This document shows positions 53,140-62,488 of a stretch of 64,000 nucleotides of DNA, one piece after another. This stretch comes from CAYLSV01 sp964386435. Its GTDB lineage: Bacteria; Planctomycetota; Phycisphaerae; Tepidisphaerales; Tepidisphaeraceae. Under the pieces are notes generated by a model. The model did not search any database, was not told the DNA's origin, and saw only the letters and a program-made list of their open reading frames with translations. The first letter of the stretch is position 1, and each line of letters opens with the position of its first letter. The DNA lies in assembly GCA_964386435.1 (NCBI GenBank), contig CAYLSV010000004.1, positions 1 through 64,000 of the forward strand, given 5' to 3'. The translations under genes were made by a program, and so were the position numbers.

Positions 53140-54200
53140 TGGCCCGCGTGTCGTGCGTCATCCCGATGAAGGACTGCGCGGCGTTCGTCGCCGAGACGCT
53201 GCGGGCGCTGCTGGGGCAGACCCACGACAACCTCCAGATCATCGTCGTCGACGACGGCTCAACCGATGACTCGCCTGACATCGTGCGGCAGATCATCGCC
53301 GATCACCCCCGCGGCGGCTGCATCGAGATGATCGCCGGGCCACGAGAGGGCATTGCCCCGGCGTTGATGGCCGGGCTGGCGCGTTGTGACGGCGACTACT
53401 GGTGCCGCTGCGACGCTGACGATGTGTATGAACCCGCCTACCGGCTGGCCCGGCAGGTGGTGTTTTTGGAGGAACGCGGCGAGTTCGACGCCGTGTGCGG
53501 CGTGCACCGGATCGTCGGGGCGGGCGACGCGTTCATCACCGACTGGCCGATGGCGGCCGAGGCGGGCGAGATCACGGACGAACTGCGCGGCGGCACGGGG
53601 CGGACGCACTTGTGCACGTTCCTCATCCGCCTGCCGCTGGTGAAGCAGCTGGGGTTCCGGCCGTTCTTCAACGGCTGCGAGGACGCCGACTTCCAGCTCC
53701 GGCTTGGCGATTCGGGCCGGATCTGGTTCGAAGACGCCCCGGCGTACGTCTATCGGCTGCACGCCGGCGGGATCACGCAGCAGCAAAAGCTCGGCCGGCG
53801 GCTGTGGATGGAGCGGACGCTGCGGGCGTTTCAACTCGAGCGGCAACAGCACGGCACCGACCCGCTGGATCGCGGCGAGGCCGTGCCGGTGCCGGACGAG
53901 GCGGCGCTGTCGAAGCTCGCCGCCGACGCCCCGGCAGCGGCGCGGCTGGAGGCGCGGGTGCAAACGCTCCTGCTGGGCCGTGGCCACCATCACCGAATGC
54001 GGGGCGAGCGGACCGCCGCCCTTGCCGCCACCTGGCAGGCCATCCGCGCCGGTCCGGGCAACGGTGATGCGTGGCGGCAGCTTTTGTCGACGCTGCTGAA
54101 ACGCACGCCGCCCCCCGCGGCGTCAGAAAAAGAGAAGGAAGAGAGAAAAGCCGCTGTCACCGCGGCCGATAATGCTTACGGTGTCGCCCCCCGCTCCTGA
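53139..54200 (+). CDS. GT2 family glycosyltransferase C of polysaccharide cluster
   Basis: 353 aa from ATG 53139, translationally coupled to gene B. GT-A motifs: VSCVIPMKDCAAFVAETLRA, IIVVDDGSTDDSPDIVRQII, and YWCRCDADDVYEPAYRLARQ. Acceptor site FFNGCEDADFQLRLGDSGRI. The C-terminal region (about 275-353) is helical and ends with a charged, probably disordered tail. Substrate unknown. Confidence 0.9.
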   Translation: MARVSCVIPMKDCAAFVAETLRALLGQTHDNLQIIVVDDGSTDDSPDIVRQIIADHPRGGCIEMIAGPREGIAPALMAGLARCDGDYWCRCDADDVYEPAYRLARQVVFLEERGEFDAVCGVHRIVGAGDAFITDWPMAAEAGEITDELRGGTGRTHLCTFLIRLPLVKQLGFRPFFNGCEDADFQLRLGDSGRIWFEDAPAYVYRLHAGGITQQQKLGRRLWMERTLRAFQLERQQHGTDPLDRGEAVPVPDEAALSKLAADAPAAARLEARVQTLLLGRGHHHRMRGERTAALAATWQAIRAGPGNGDAWRQLLSTLLKRTPPPAASEKEKEERKAAVTAADNAYGVAPRS

Positions 54201-54369
54201 ACCCATTCCCGACCGCCCCGGCGGCCGACCCGGTTTGCACTGCAACCGTGGCCGCCGACAGCCGATGAAGGATAAGCACCGCCTCCCCCGCACCTCGGCT
54301 TCCCCGCTTCCCCGCTTCTGCCGCACCGCCGCCTCCGTTGATTCTGAGTAACCTGACCCGACCCCCCCG

Positions 54370-55509
54370 ATGCGTGTGACGTTTGTCCTTCCCTTCGCCG
54401 GCCTGGCCGGCGGCATTCGCGTGGCGGCGATTTACGCCCGCGAGCTGCACCGCCGCGGCCACACGGTGACGGCCGTGAGCCTCACGCCCCGGCGGCCGGA
54501 CTTTCGCCACAAGCTGCGCTCACTGCTGCACTTGCGCGGCTGGGCGACGGGCGTGGAGACGGAAAAGGGCCACTTCCACGACGTGCCGTTCGAGCACCGC
54601 GTGCTGCCGCACACCGGCCCGGTCACGGCCGAGGAGGTGCCCGACGCCGACGTCGTGATCGGCACCTGGTGGGAAACGGCCCAGTGGATCAACGACTTCC
54701 CCGCCAGCAAGGGGGCCAAGGTCTATTTCATCCAGCACGACGAGACGCAGTTCGATTACCACGACGGCAGCGTGCGGCAAAAGGTCGAGGCGACCTGGCG
54801 GATGCCGATGTACAAGATCGTCGTCGCCCAGTGGCTGGCCGACTTGGCGCGGGGCAAGTACGACGTGAGCCAGGTGGCCGTGGTGCCCAACGGCGTCGAT
54901 CTGGAGCAGTTTCAACCGTCCGGCGAGCGGCAGCTGAGCCGGCCGCCCACGGTCGGGTTCGTGTACGCCCGCAGCCACTTCAAGGCGGTGGACGTGATGA
55001 ACGAGGCGGTGGAGCTGGCCCGCCGACAGGAGCCGAAGCTGAAGCTGGTGGCGTTCGGGGCGACGGTGCCCGAGGGGAATCTGGCGTTGCCGGAGCCGAA
55101 CACGTTCCACCTCAAGCCCGAGCAGGAGTCGCTGCGGGAGATTTACAGCGCGGCCGACGTGTGGCTGATGGGCAGCCGCAGCGAGGGGTTCGGGCTGCCG
55201 ATCCTGGAAGCGATGGCCTGCGGCACGCCGGTGGTCGCCACGCCCACCGGGGCCGCCCCGGAGCTTTTGGCCGGCGGGGGCGGGCTGCTCGCCAAGCCGC
55301 AGGACGCGCTGGACATCGCCCGGAACTTGCTGAAAATCACGGGCGCCGGCGAGGAGCCGTGGCGTCAATACAGTCAGGCCGCGCTGGCCACCGCTCAGCA
55401 GCACGCTTGGGGCCGCAGCCACGACGCGTTCGAGGGGCACTTGCTCCGCGCCGCCGAGGGTGTCCCGGCCGACCGGCCGCCGGTGCGGAACGAGGCGGTG
55501 CCGGCCTGA
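54370..55509 (+). CDS. GT4 family glycosyltransferase
   Basis: 379 aa, GT-B fold. N-terminal MRVTFVLPFAGLAGGIRVAA with the Gly-rich acceptor loop. C-terminal donor domain: VAVVPNGVDLEQFQPSG, then YSAADVWLMGSRSEGFGLPI and LEAMACGTPVVATPTGAAPE with the Ex7E motif binding the nucleotide sugar. Retaining transferase, cytoplasmic or peripheral membrane. It sits between the GT2 series and the polymerase/ligase-like gene, completing a polysaccharide assembly set. The 169 bp upstream (54201-54369) hold no gene. Confidence 0.92.
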   Translation: MRVTFVLPFAGLAGGIRVAAIYARELHRRGHTVTAVSLTPRRPDFRHKLRSLLHLRGWATGVETEKGHFHDVPFEHRVLPHTGPVTAEEVPDADVVIGTWWETAQWINDFPASKGAKVYFIQHDETQFDYHDGSVRQKVEATWRMPMYKIVVAQWLADLARGKYDVSQVAVVPNGVDLEQFQPSGERQLSRPPTVGFVYARSHFKAVDVMNEAVELARRQEPKLKLVAFGATVPEGNLALPEPNTFHLKPEQESLREIYSAADVWLMGSRSEGFGLPILEAMACGTPVVATPTGAAPELLAGGGGLLAKPQDALDIARNLLKITGAGEEPWRQYSQAALATAQQHAWGRSHDAFEGHLLRAAEGVPADRPPVRNEAVPA

Positions 55510-55546
55510 GGTCGGAGACGGGGAAGGGTTTGCCGAGGGTTGAAGC

Positions 55547-56959
55547 ATGTCGCTGATCGCGTTGCTCATTCTGTTTCTCGCCAGCGTCGGCGTCACGTTC
55601 TTCTACGGGCCCAAGTGGGTCTTCCCGTACGTGCTGCTGCCGGCGGTGCTGCTGCTGTTCAGCGTCAGGCCCTACCCGGTGCAGTTCATCCCCGACGTCA
55701 CGGCGGTGGCGGCGGTCATCTACGGCGTGCTGGTGGTGCTGCCGTTCCGCGGCAACGCCGGCGAGCCGTTGCCCAGGCTGATCGGGCTCGACTACCTGGT
55801 CCTAATCGTCACGGGGCTGGCGATCATCTCCAACGTCTACCACAAGGGGCCGTGGGAGGGCGTCTCGACGGCGGGCAACGAGGCGCTGACTTACGTCGGG
55901 CCCTACTTCTTGGGGCGGCTGGCGCTGTTCGATTTGCACGTGCGGCGGGCGTCGCTGAAAGTGCTGAGCCTGATCGCCATCGGGCTGCTGCCGCTGGCGC
56001 TGTACGAGTGGCGGCTGGCGCCGTTCCAGGTCAGCCGCTGGCTCGAGTTGGCCGGGCTCACCGACGTGCACAACGCCCAGACCATGCCGCGGTTCGGCTT
56101 CTACCGGACGATGACCGTCTTCCCCCACCCGATCGACACCGGCAACGCCATGGCGTTGGTGGCCGGGCTGATCGCGGCGTTGGCGGTGAGCGTCGGTCGG
56201 AAGCTGACGGAGCCGGCGGTGCTGTTCCCGCTGGGGGCCGCGTTGATGGTCGCATTGACGGCGATGAGCTTCACGACGTTTATGGTTTTAGCGTTGGCGG
56301 TGGCGATCGCGGTGGTGATGTACAAGGTGCCGGCCCTGGGCGGACAGGCGCTTTTGGTGGTGGCGGTGATCTACATCGGCGGCGTGCTGACCACGGCGTA
56401 CCTGATCAACCAGCCGTTCGTCGGGGCCGAGGACAACACGCTGGCGGCCAGCGCTGAAATGCGGAAGCTGATCGTGCAGGTGACGTGGGAGTACGGCAGC
56501 CGCGGCAACCTGCTGGGGCTGGGCGACGCCGAGAACCTCGACTTGCCCGGCCTCCACTACGGCAGCATCGACAACGCGTACATGCTCATGATCCTGGAGC
56601 GGGGCTGGCTGTACCTGATCGGGTTCTTGAGCTTGGGCGTGGCGCTGGCCGTGCCGCTGGGCCGGGCGATCACGCGGCTGCCGATCGGCGAGCAGCGGCT
56701 GCCGCTGATCCTCGGGTTCGTCAGCGTGGTGGCGACGATGGCCGGGATGTACACGGTGTTTTTCGGGTTCAGCTACGCGGTTCTGTGGATGATGACGCTG
56801 GGCCTGACGGCGTCGATGACGCAGTACGTCCGCGAGCAAACGAGCGTGGTGGCGAGCCCCATGGTCCGCGGCGTAGTCGCCAATCCGGCCATGCCCCGCG
56901 TGGGCCGCCCGGTGGGCGAGACGATCCGCCCGTCGCCCCTGCGGGCGCTGGGGCGGTGA
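55547..56959 (+). CDS. O-antigen ligase/polymerase-like membrane protein (Wzy/WaaL fold)
   Basis: 470 aa with about a dozen hydrophobic segments, from MSLIALLILFLASVGVTFFY to YAVLWMMTLGLTASMTQYV. The long periplasmic loop before the last helices contains AEMRKLIVQVTWEYGSRGNL and the conserved HYGSIDNAYMLMILERGW, matching the D-N-x(n)-L pattern of O-antigen ligases. Would polymerise or transfer glycan chains on the periplasmic side. Lies after the glycosyltransferases in the same direction. The C-terminal tail is cytoplasmic and Pro/Arg-rich. Confidence 0.82.
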   Translation: MSLIALLILFLASVGVTFFYGPKWVFPYVLLPAVLLLFSVRPYPVQFIPDVTAVAAVIYGVLVVLPFRGNAGEPLPRLIGLDYLVLIVTGLAIISNVYHKGPWEGVSTAGNEALTYVGPYFLGRLALFDLHVRRASLKVLSLIAIGLLPLALYEWRLAPFQVSRWLELAGLTDVHNAQTMPRFGFYRTMTVFPHPIDTGNAMALVAGLIAALAVSVGRKLTEPAVLFPLGAALMVALTAMSFTTFMVLALAVAIAVVMYKVPALGGQALLVVAVIYIGGVLTTAYLINQPFVGAEDNTLAASAEMRKLIVQVTWEYGSRGNLLGLGDAENLDLPGLHYGSIDNAYMLMILERGWLYLIGFLSLGVALAVPLGRAITRLPIGEQRLPLILGFVSVVATMAGMYTVFFGFSYAVLWMMTLGLTASMTQYVREQTSVVASPMVRGVVANPAMPRVGRPVGETIRPSPLRALGR

Positions 56960-56970
56960 GCGTGTTCGCC

Positions 56971-57063
56971 CCGGACCTGTGCCGCGTAGCGGCGGGGCTT
57001 CACCCGGAGTTGGAGTCGAGGGGACAGCGGGCGCAGCCCCGCCGCTACGCGGCGGAGGTCCGG
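56971..57063. repeat. Inverted repeat with 29-bp arms upstream of murJ
   Basis: Left arm 56971-56999 (CCGGACCTGTGCCGCGTAGC and on) pairs with 57035-57063 with two mismatches, across a 35-bp centre. Followed at about 57107-57143 by a shorter GC palindrome (GCGGGGCGGGCCCCGC). Placed between the ligase-like gene and murJ; may be a terminator or mobile palindrome. It does not share sequence with the proS insertion. Confidence 0.65.
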
Positions 57064-57197
57064 AGCGATCGCCAACTCGGTCACGATCTTGCGTCATTAG
57101 CGCGCGGACCCGCACGGCCGGAAGCGCGGGGCGGGCCCCGCAGCTACTGCCCCCTCGCCACCTGCCGCATCGCGGCTGCTCCTAACCTCACCGCCCC

Positions 57198-58742
57198 ATG
57201 ACCCGCTCGGCCACGGCGCACGCCAAGGTGATGGCGGCGTTCATCTTCCTCTCGCGCCTGCTCGGACTCGCGCGGGAGTCGGTCGCCGCGGCCGTGTTCG
57301 GGTCCGGCGGGGCTTGGGCGGCGTTCACGTTCGCGTTCACGCTGCCGAATCTGTTCCGCAAATTGCTGGGCGAAGGGGCACTCTCGGCGGCGTTCATCCC
57401 GGCGTATGCGGCCGAGCGGGCCAAGGGACGAGACCATCGGGCGACGCGGCTGGCCGGGGCGACGCTGCGGGCGCAGCTGCTGATCCTGCTGGGCGTGGTC
57501 ATCGTCGGCGAGGCGGTGCTGGGCGGGCTGCTGCTGCTGGCGGATGAGCCGCAGACGATCTTGGCGCTGGTGCTGGGCATGGTCATGCTGCCCTACGTCG
57601 TGCTCGTCTGCTCGGCGGCGCTGCTCTCGGGCGTGTTGCAGGTGCACGGCCGCTTCGGCATCACCGCGGCGACGGCGGCAGCGCTGAACCTGGCCCTCAT
57701 CGCCGCCATCGCGCTCGGGGCATGGTTTTTCGACAACCCGACGACAATCGTCGTGATCGTGGCGATCGGCGTGCTGGTGGCGGGCATGGTGCAGGTGGCG
57801 ATGCTGGTGCCGGGGCTGCGGGCGAGCGGGTTTCGACTCGGCCGCGGGCGGGTCTGGACGCCCGCGGTGCGGCGGGTGCTGTGGGCGAGCGTGCCGGTGG
57901 CCATCGGGGCGAGCGTGATGCAGATCGGCGTGCTGCTGGACAAGGGCATCAGCTTCGGCCTCGCCGGCGACGCGGGCTGGCAGCCGCTGGCGGACGGGGC
58001 AATCAACCGGCTCAACTGGGCCCAATTCCTCTACCAGTTCCCGCTGGGCGTTTTCGCCGTCGCGCTGGGCACGGCGATCTTCCCCCGCCTCTCGGCCGAG
58101 GCGGCGACGGATTTGCCCCGCTTCCGCAGCGGCTTGCGGGACGGCGTGGAGGCGGCGTTGTTCATCGGGTTGCCGGCGTCGGTGGGGCTGGTGATGGTCG
58201 CCGAGCCGACGGTGAAGCTGCTGTTTTTCCGCGGGGCGTTCGATTCGTTCGACCTCGAGTGGACGGTGCGGAGCACAATGTGGTACGCCAGCGGCATCTG
58301 GGCGTACTCGCTCTTGCAAATCGTCAGCCGCGGCTACTACGCGCTGGGCGACACGCGGACGCCGACGATTTGGGCGGGCATCAACCTCGTGGCGAACCTC
58401 GCCGTCGAGCTGCCGCTGTTGTGGACGCCGCTGCGGGAGAGCGGCATGGCCGTGGCGACGGCGACGGTGTTCGGCATCCAGGCGCCGCTGATGCTGTGGC
58501 TGCTAAGCCGCCGGGCGGGCGGAATCGGGCTGCGCGGCTCGATCGGCGTCGTGGGCAAAATGCTCATCGCGACAACGCTGATGGCCGCCACCCTCGCCGC
58601 CCTGCCGCTGCTGCCAAGCTGGACGAGTTGGCACAGCGGCCTGAAGCTGGCGGTGCAGCTGCCGATCGGCGGCGCGGTGTACTTCACCGCGTGCCACGTG
58701 CTGGGCGTGCGGTGGGCCGCGCGGCTGCTGCGGCGGGGATGA
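57198..58742 (+). CDS. murJ: Lipid II flippase MurJ (MviN family)
   Basis: 514 aa, about 14 transmembrane segments. N-terminal family signature: FIFLSRLLGLARESVAAAVF, then FTFAFTLPNLFRKLLGEGAL and AFIPAYAAERAKGRD, with the Arg residues lining the substrate cavity. Also LDKGISFGLAGDAGW and YALGDTRTPTIWAGIN. Flips lipid-linked peptidoglycan precursor across the inner membrane, consistent with murA at 6041. Could alternatively flip the polysaccharide unit made by the neighbouring transferases, since the MOP superfamily also includes Wzx; the MurJ motifs favour the former. Confidence 0.93.
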   Translation: MTRSATAHAKVMAAFIFLSRLLGLARESVAAAVFGSGGAWAAFTFAFTLPNLFRKLLGEGALSAAFIPAYAAERAKGRDHRATRLAGATLRAQLLILLGVVIVGEAVLGGLLLLADEPQTILALVLGMVMLPYVVLVCSAALLSGVLQVHGRFGITAATAAALNLALIAAIALGAWFFDNPTTIVVIVAIGVLVAGMVQVAMLVPGLRASGFRLGRGRVWTPAVRRVLWASVPVAIGASVMQIGVLLDKGISFGLAGDAGWQPLADGAINRLNWAQFLYQFPLGVFAVALGTAIFPRLSAEAATDLPRFRSGLRDGVEAALFIGLPASVGLVMVAEPTVKLLFFRGAFDSFDLEWTVRSTMWYASGIWAYSLLQIVSRGYYALGDTRTPTIWAGINLVANLAVELPLLWTPLRESGMAVATATVFGIQAPLMLWLLSRRAGGIGLRGSIGVVGKMLIATTLMAATLAALPLLPSWTSWHSGLKLAVQLPIGGAVYFTACHVLGVRWAARLLRRG

Positions 58743-58749
58743 GTCTGAT

Positions 58750-60165
58750 TTACTCCCGATACCCCGTCAGCAGGTTCGGCCCGTCGCGTTTGCCGTCGAG
58801 CAGCACCTGCCGCAGCTTCGCCTCGCGACTGTCGACGGCATCGGCGTCCAGGCCCTTCGCCTGCTCGCGGGCCTCCTCGATCGTCAATTCGGCCTCGTTC
58901 CAAAGCGCCGTCCGCTGAGCGTCGTCGCGGGCGGCGAGGCCGCAGGTGAGGATGACTTCCAGCAGCCGCAGCTGCACGTTGAAGCTGCCGCGGGCCGCCT
59001 GCCGGATCGGGGCGAAGCAGCCGTGGACAAAGCTGGTGTAATCGACCTGCTGCACCACGACGCGGACCACCCCGTCCTCGTCCCGCCGCCGCGGACCAGG
59101 AATGACAATCCGGCCCATCCGCGCGATGGCCGCGCCCAAACGGTCCAACGCGTTCATTGCCGTGAACGGGTCGTTGATACCCGGCGACAGCGCCCGCAAG
59201 GCCAGCTCCAGCAACTGGTCGCGGGCGAACTCCAGATCCTGCGCCAGCGTCCGCGACGGCCCAATCTGCACGTGCGGCCGCAGCGTACCGGCCTCGGCAA
59301 AACTCGGCGGCTTGACGAGCATCAGCGCCGACCCTTCGGCCACATACGATCCCGGCCGGTGGAGCATGAACACCGTCCCGTCATGCCCCACCGCCTCGGC
59401 GAACAGGCCGCGGTAATCGATTGATTCGATGTACCCGCTGCGCACGGCCCACACCTGCGCGACCTCGCTGCCGCCGCCCTCGAACCCTTCGATGGCGTCG
59501 AGCGATTTATCGCCGTTCTGCGCACCGTCGTCGATGCCGCAGGCGACGTTGTCGAGCGTGTCGATCAGGCCGTCGAGTTCGGTGCCCACGTCGTTGATCA
59601 CGTGCGACGGCTGGAAGCCCGAGGCGAGGTGCTGCAGGAAGTAGATCAGCACCGCCAGCGACAACATGGCCAGCGCCAGCGCAACCGTCACCGACACGTG
59701 CGGCACGAACAGCACGTCGGCGTCGCCCCCGCGGACGTCGGGCAGCACGGTGAGGCAAAACACGAACGTGCCCAGGAACACGCCGAGCGTGAACTGGTTG
59801 CCGCGGTCGGCGATGAACTGCCGCAACAGCCGCGGCCCGAGCTGGCTGCTGGCGAGGGTCAGGGCACCCACCGTGATCGAGAAAACCGTGCCCGCCACGC
59901 CAATCGCGCTGCCGGCGACCGTGCCCAGAAGCACGCGGGCACCGCTGGCGTTGCCGTCGAAGATCAAGCCGAACAGCGGCTCGCCGTCGATGTCCTGCAT
60001 CTGCACGAACCGGCCGTCGATCCACGGCAGCAGGAAGCCCAGCCCGAACGCCCCCGCGCACATCAGCGCCGGCAGGAACCAGAACCGCGTCCGCAGCCAC
60101 TCCAGCCAGTTCGCCGCCCAAGTGGGCAACGCCCGCCGCAGCCGGGAGTTGTGGAGTCGAGGCAC
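58750..60165 (-). CDS. DUF2254 family membrane protein
   Basis: 471 aa. Four N-terminal transmembrane helices: FWFLPALMCAGAFGLGFLLP, TVAGSAIGVAGTVFSITVGA, FTLGVFLGTFVFCLTVLPDV, VTVALALAMLSLAVLIYFLQ, followed by HLASGFQPSHVINDV, typical of DUF2254. The soluble C-terminal domain includes LELALRALSPGINDPFTAMN, a strongly conserved family block. Function not established; inner membrane. Convergent with murJ, only 7 bp between stops. Confidence 0.9.
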   Translation of the reverse strand: MPRLHNSRLRRALPTWAANWLEWLRTRFWFLPALMCAGAFGLGFLLPWIDGRFVQMQDIDGEPLFGLIFDGNASGARVLLGTVAGSAIGVAGTVFSITVGALTLASSQLGPRLLRQFIADRGNQFTLGVFLGTFVFCLTVLPDVRGGDADVLFVPHVSVTVALALAMLSLAVLIYFLQHLASGFQPSHVINDVGTELDGLIDTLDNVACGIDDGAQNGDKSLDAIEGFEGGGSEVAQVWAVRSGYIESIDYRGLFAEAVGHDGTVFMLHRPGSYVAEGSALMLVKPPSFAEAGTLRPHVQIGPSRTLAQDLEFARDQLLELALRALSPGINDPFTAMNALDRLGAAIARMGRIVIPGPRRRDEDGVVRVVVQQVDYTSFVHGCFAPIRQAARGSFNVQLRLLEVILTCGLAARDDAQRTALWNEAELTIEEAREQAKGLDADAVDSREAKLRQVLLDGKRDGPNLLTGYRE

Positions 60166-60299
60166 GGCCGCAGCCTACCACACGCCCACGGCCCGGGTTT
60201 CAGCAGAACGTTGGGGCGACGACAACGGCCCTGACAGGCCCCAATGGATCCCGGCGAATCGCGGTGGATCGCGGCCGGCGGGCGGGCAACACTGCGGGC

Positions 60300-61841
60300 A
60301 TGTCCAACGCCCTGGCCCGCCTCGATCTGATGACCCCCGACGTCGGCGGCCGGGGCGATGCCTTAAGCGTTCGCAGTTGCATTGACGGGCAGACGCTGGC
60401 GAGCGTCAACCAGCACACGCCGGAACAGGTCGGGGACGCGGCCAAGGCGGCGCACGCGGCGTTCCTCGAATGGCGCGTCGTGCCGGGGCCGATCCGCGGC
60501 GAGTTCGTGCGGCGGCTGGGCAACAAGCTGCGCGAACGCAAAAGCGACCTTGCCGAGATCGTCACCCTCGAAGCCGGCAAGACGACGCAGGAGGCGCTGG
60601 GCGAGGTGCAGGAAATGATCGACATCTGCGACTTCGCCGTGGGCCTTTCGCGGCAGTTGTACGGCCTGACGATCCAGAGTGAGCGGCCGGGGCATCGGAT
60701 GATGGAGCAATGGCAGCCGATCGGGCCGATCGCGGTCATCAGCGCGTTCAACTTCCCCGTGGCCGTGTGGGCGTGGAACGCGGCGCTGGCGTTCGTCTGC
60801 GGCGACCCGACCGTCTGGAAACCCAGCGAGAAGACGCCCTTCACCGCCCTCGCGTGCCAAAAGATTCTGGACGAGACGATTTCCGACAGTGCCGACCTGA
60901 ACGTGCCGGCGAAGCTGGGGCAGGTGGTGATCGGAGCCCGCGACGTCGGCGAGGCGCTGACCTCCGACGCCCACTTCCCGCTGGTGTCGGCGACGGGGAG
61001 CGTGCGCATGGGCCGGGAGGTCGGGCAGGTGGTGGCGAAGCGGCTGGGGCGGTGCCTCCTGGAATTGGGCGGCAACAACGGCTGCGTCGTGACGCCGTCG
61101 GCGGACATGGAGCTGGCCGTGCGGGCGATCACCTTCGCCGCCTTCGGCACGGCCGGGCAACGCTGCACCACGCTCCGCCGGCTGATCGTCCACGAGTCGC
61201 TCGTCGGCTCGCTCGTGCCGCGGCTGAAGCAGGTGGCCGGCTCGCTCAAGGCCGGCGACCCGCGGGAAGACGGCGTCCTGCTCGGCCCGCTGATCGACCA
61301 GGCGAGCTACGACGCGATGCAGAAGTCGCTGGAGATTGCCAAGCAGCACAGCGGCATCATCACCGGCGGCGAGCGTGTGACCGAAGGCGTGCCGACCGGC
61401 GGCTACTACGTCCGCCCGGCGTTCGTCGAGGGACTGGACGCCTCGGCCGAGATCGTGCGGGAGGAGACGTTCGCCCCGATCCTGTACGTGCTGCCGTACA
61501 AAACGCTGGACGAGGCGATCGCGATGCACAACGCCGTGCCGCAGGGGTTGTCGAGCGCGATCTTAACAAGCGACGTCCGCGAGGCCGAGTTGTTCGTCAG
61601 CCCCGCCGGCAGCGACTGCGGCATCGCGAACGTGAACATCGGCACCAGCGGCGCCGAGATCGGCGGCGCGTTCGGCGGCGAAAAAGAGACCGGTGGCGGC
61701 CGGGAGTCGGGCAGCGACGCCTGGAAAAACTACATGCGTCGCCAAACCAACACGATCAACTACTCCGCCGACCTGCCCCTGGCCCAAGGCATCAAATTCG
61801 ACCTCGGCGACGGCATTGCCGGCACCGACGTGGCGGAGTGA
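60300..61841 (+). CDS. Aldehyde dehydrogenase, ALDH7 (aminoadipate semialdehyde type)
   Basis: 513 aa from ATG 60300. NAD-binding IGPIAVISAFNFPVAVWAWN and PTVWKPSEKTPFTA. Catalytic Glu in CLLELGGNNGCVVTP and catalytic Cys in FGTAGQRCTTLRRLI. FNFPVAVWAWN and the GGNNG form are characteristic of ALDH7/antiquitin. Oxidises alpha-aminoadipate semialdehyde in lysine catabolism or detoxifies aldehydes. No lysine-degradation genes lie beside it, so the exact substrate is open. A REP-like hairpin follows its stop. Confidence 0.9.
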   Translation: MSNALARLDLMTPDVGGRGDALSVRSCIDGQTLASVNQHTPEQVGDAAKAAHAAFLEWRVVPGPIRGEFVRRLGNKLRERKSDLAEIVTLEAGKTTQEALGEVQEMIDICDFAVGLSRQLYGLTIQSERPGHRMMEQWQPIGPIAVISAFNFPVAVWAWNAALAFVCGDPTVWKPSEKTPFTALACQKILDETISDSADLNVPAKLGQVVIGARDVGEALTSDAHFPLVSATGSVRMGREVGQVVAKRLGRCLLELGGNNGCVVTPSADMELAVRAITFAAFGTAGQRCTTLRRLIVHESLVGSLVPRLKQVAGSLKAGDPREDGVLLGPLIDQASYDAMQKSLEIAKQHSGIITGGERVTEGVPTGGYYVRPAFVEGLDASAEIVREETFAPILYVLPYKTLDEAIAMHNAVPQGLSSAILTSDVREAELFVSPAGSDCGIANVNIGTSGAEIGGAFGGEKETGGGRESGSDAWKNYMRRQTNTINYSADLPLAQGIKFDLGDGIAGTDVAE

Positions 61842-61863
61842 GCGGACCACTCTTGATGGACGG

Positions 61864-61904
61864 AAGAAGCCGCGGGGGAACGCGGCGCTCTCCCCTCGGC
61901 TTCT
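61864..61904. repeat. REP-like palindrome a
   Basis: AGAAGCCGCGGGG and CCCCTCGGCTTCT flank a short centre, forming a hairpin just after the aldehyde dehydrogenase gene. Related to the four REP-like sequences around the RAYT gene at 62489. Confidence 0.65.
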
Positions 61905-61957
61905 CCCCGCGCGTTTGACGCACCGGGCGGTACGCGCCCGCGCCGTATGCTGCGTTC

Positions 61958-62485
61958 ATGGTCCGCCTGCTCGTCGCGTTGGTTGCCATGCTCGCCGGGG
62001 TGTGGGCCGGGGTGTTGTTGATGATGTTCATCTTCGCCTCGCTCAGCTTCGGCCGCGAGACGGACGGGGCAAGCTTTACCGACGCCCGGCTGCTGATGTT
62101 CGAGCTCACCGAGAACACGCAGCTCATTCTCGCCGGCCTGACCCTGCTGGCGACGATCGGCCTCGCGATCTTCACCCGCCGCCAACTCGCGTACCTGCTG
62201 GCGGCGCTGGCACTTGTCGCCGCGCTCGCCGCCGTCGCCCTGCCGCTCTTGGTCACCGGGCCGATGGAGCAGATCCGCCTCGATCTCCTCACGGACGGCC
62301 AAGCCCCCAGCGACTCACCCGACTACATGCGCCTGCACGGGTTCAGCTTCGCCCTCTACCTGCTGACCGGCGTGATCGCGTTGGTGCTCGCCCCGCTCGC
62401 GACGCTTGTGCGGCCGCGGCGGGAGGCGGATCGGGTGGACGCGTACGAGCGGGAGCTGCGCCGGGGACGCGACGCCCGGCGGTGA
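61958..62485 (+). CDS. Membrane protein, uncharacterised
   Basis: 175 aa with four hydrophobic segments: VRLLVALVAMLAGVWAGVLL, LILAGLTLLATIGLAIF, LAYLLAALALVAALAAVALP, FALYLLTGVIALVLAPLATL, and a short acidic-basic C-terminal helix. The third-fourth loop has DSPDYMRLHGFSFALYL. Resembles DUF4149-type small membrane proteins in layout, but the name is not secure. Ends 3 bp before the RAYT frame on the opposite strand. Confidence 0.6.
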   Translation: MVRLLVALVAMLAGVWAGVLLMMFIFASLSFGRETDGASFTDARLLMFELTENTQLILAGLTLLATIGLAIFTRRQLAYLLAALALVAALAAVALPLLVTGPMEQIRLDLLTDGQAPSDSPDYMRLHGFSFALYLLTGVIALVLAPLATLVRPRREADRVDAYERELRRGRDARR

Positions 62486-62488
62486 GGT

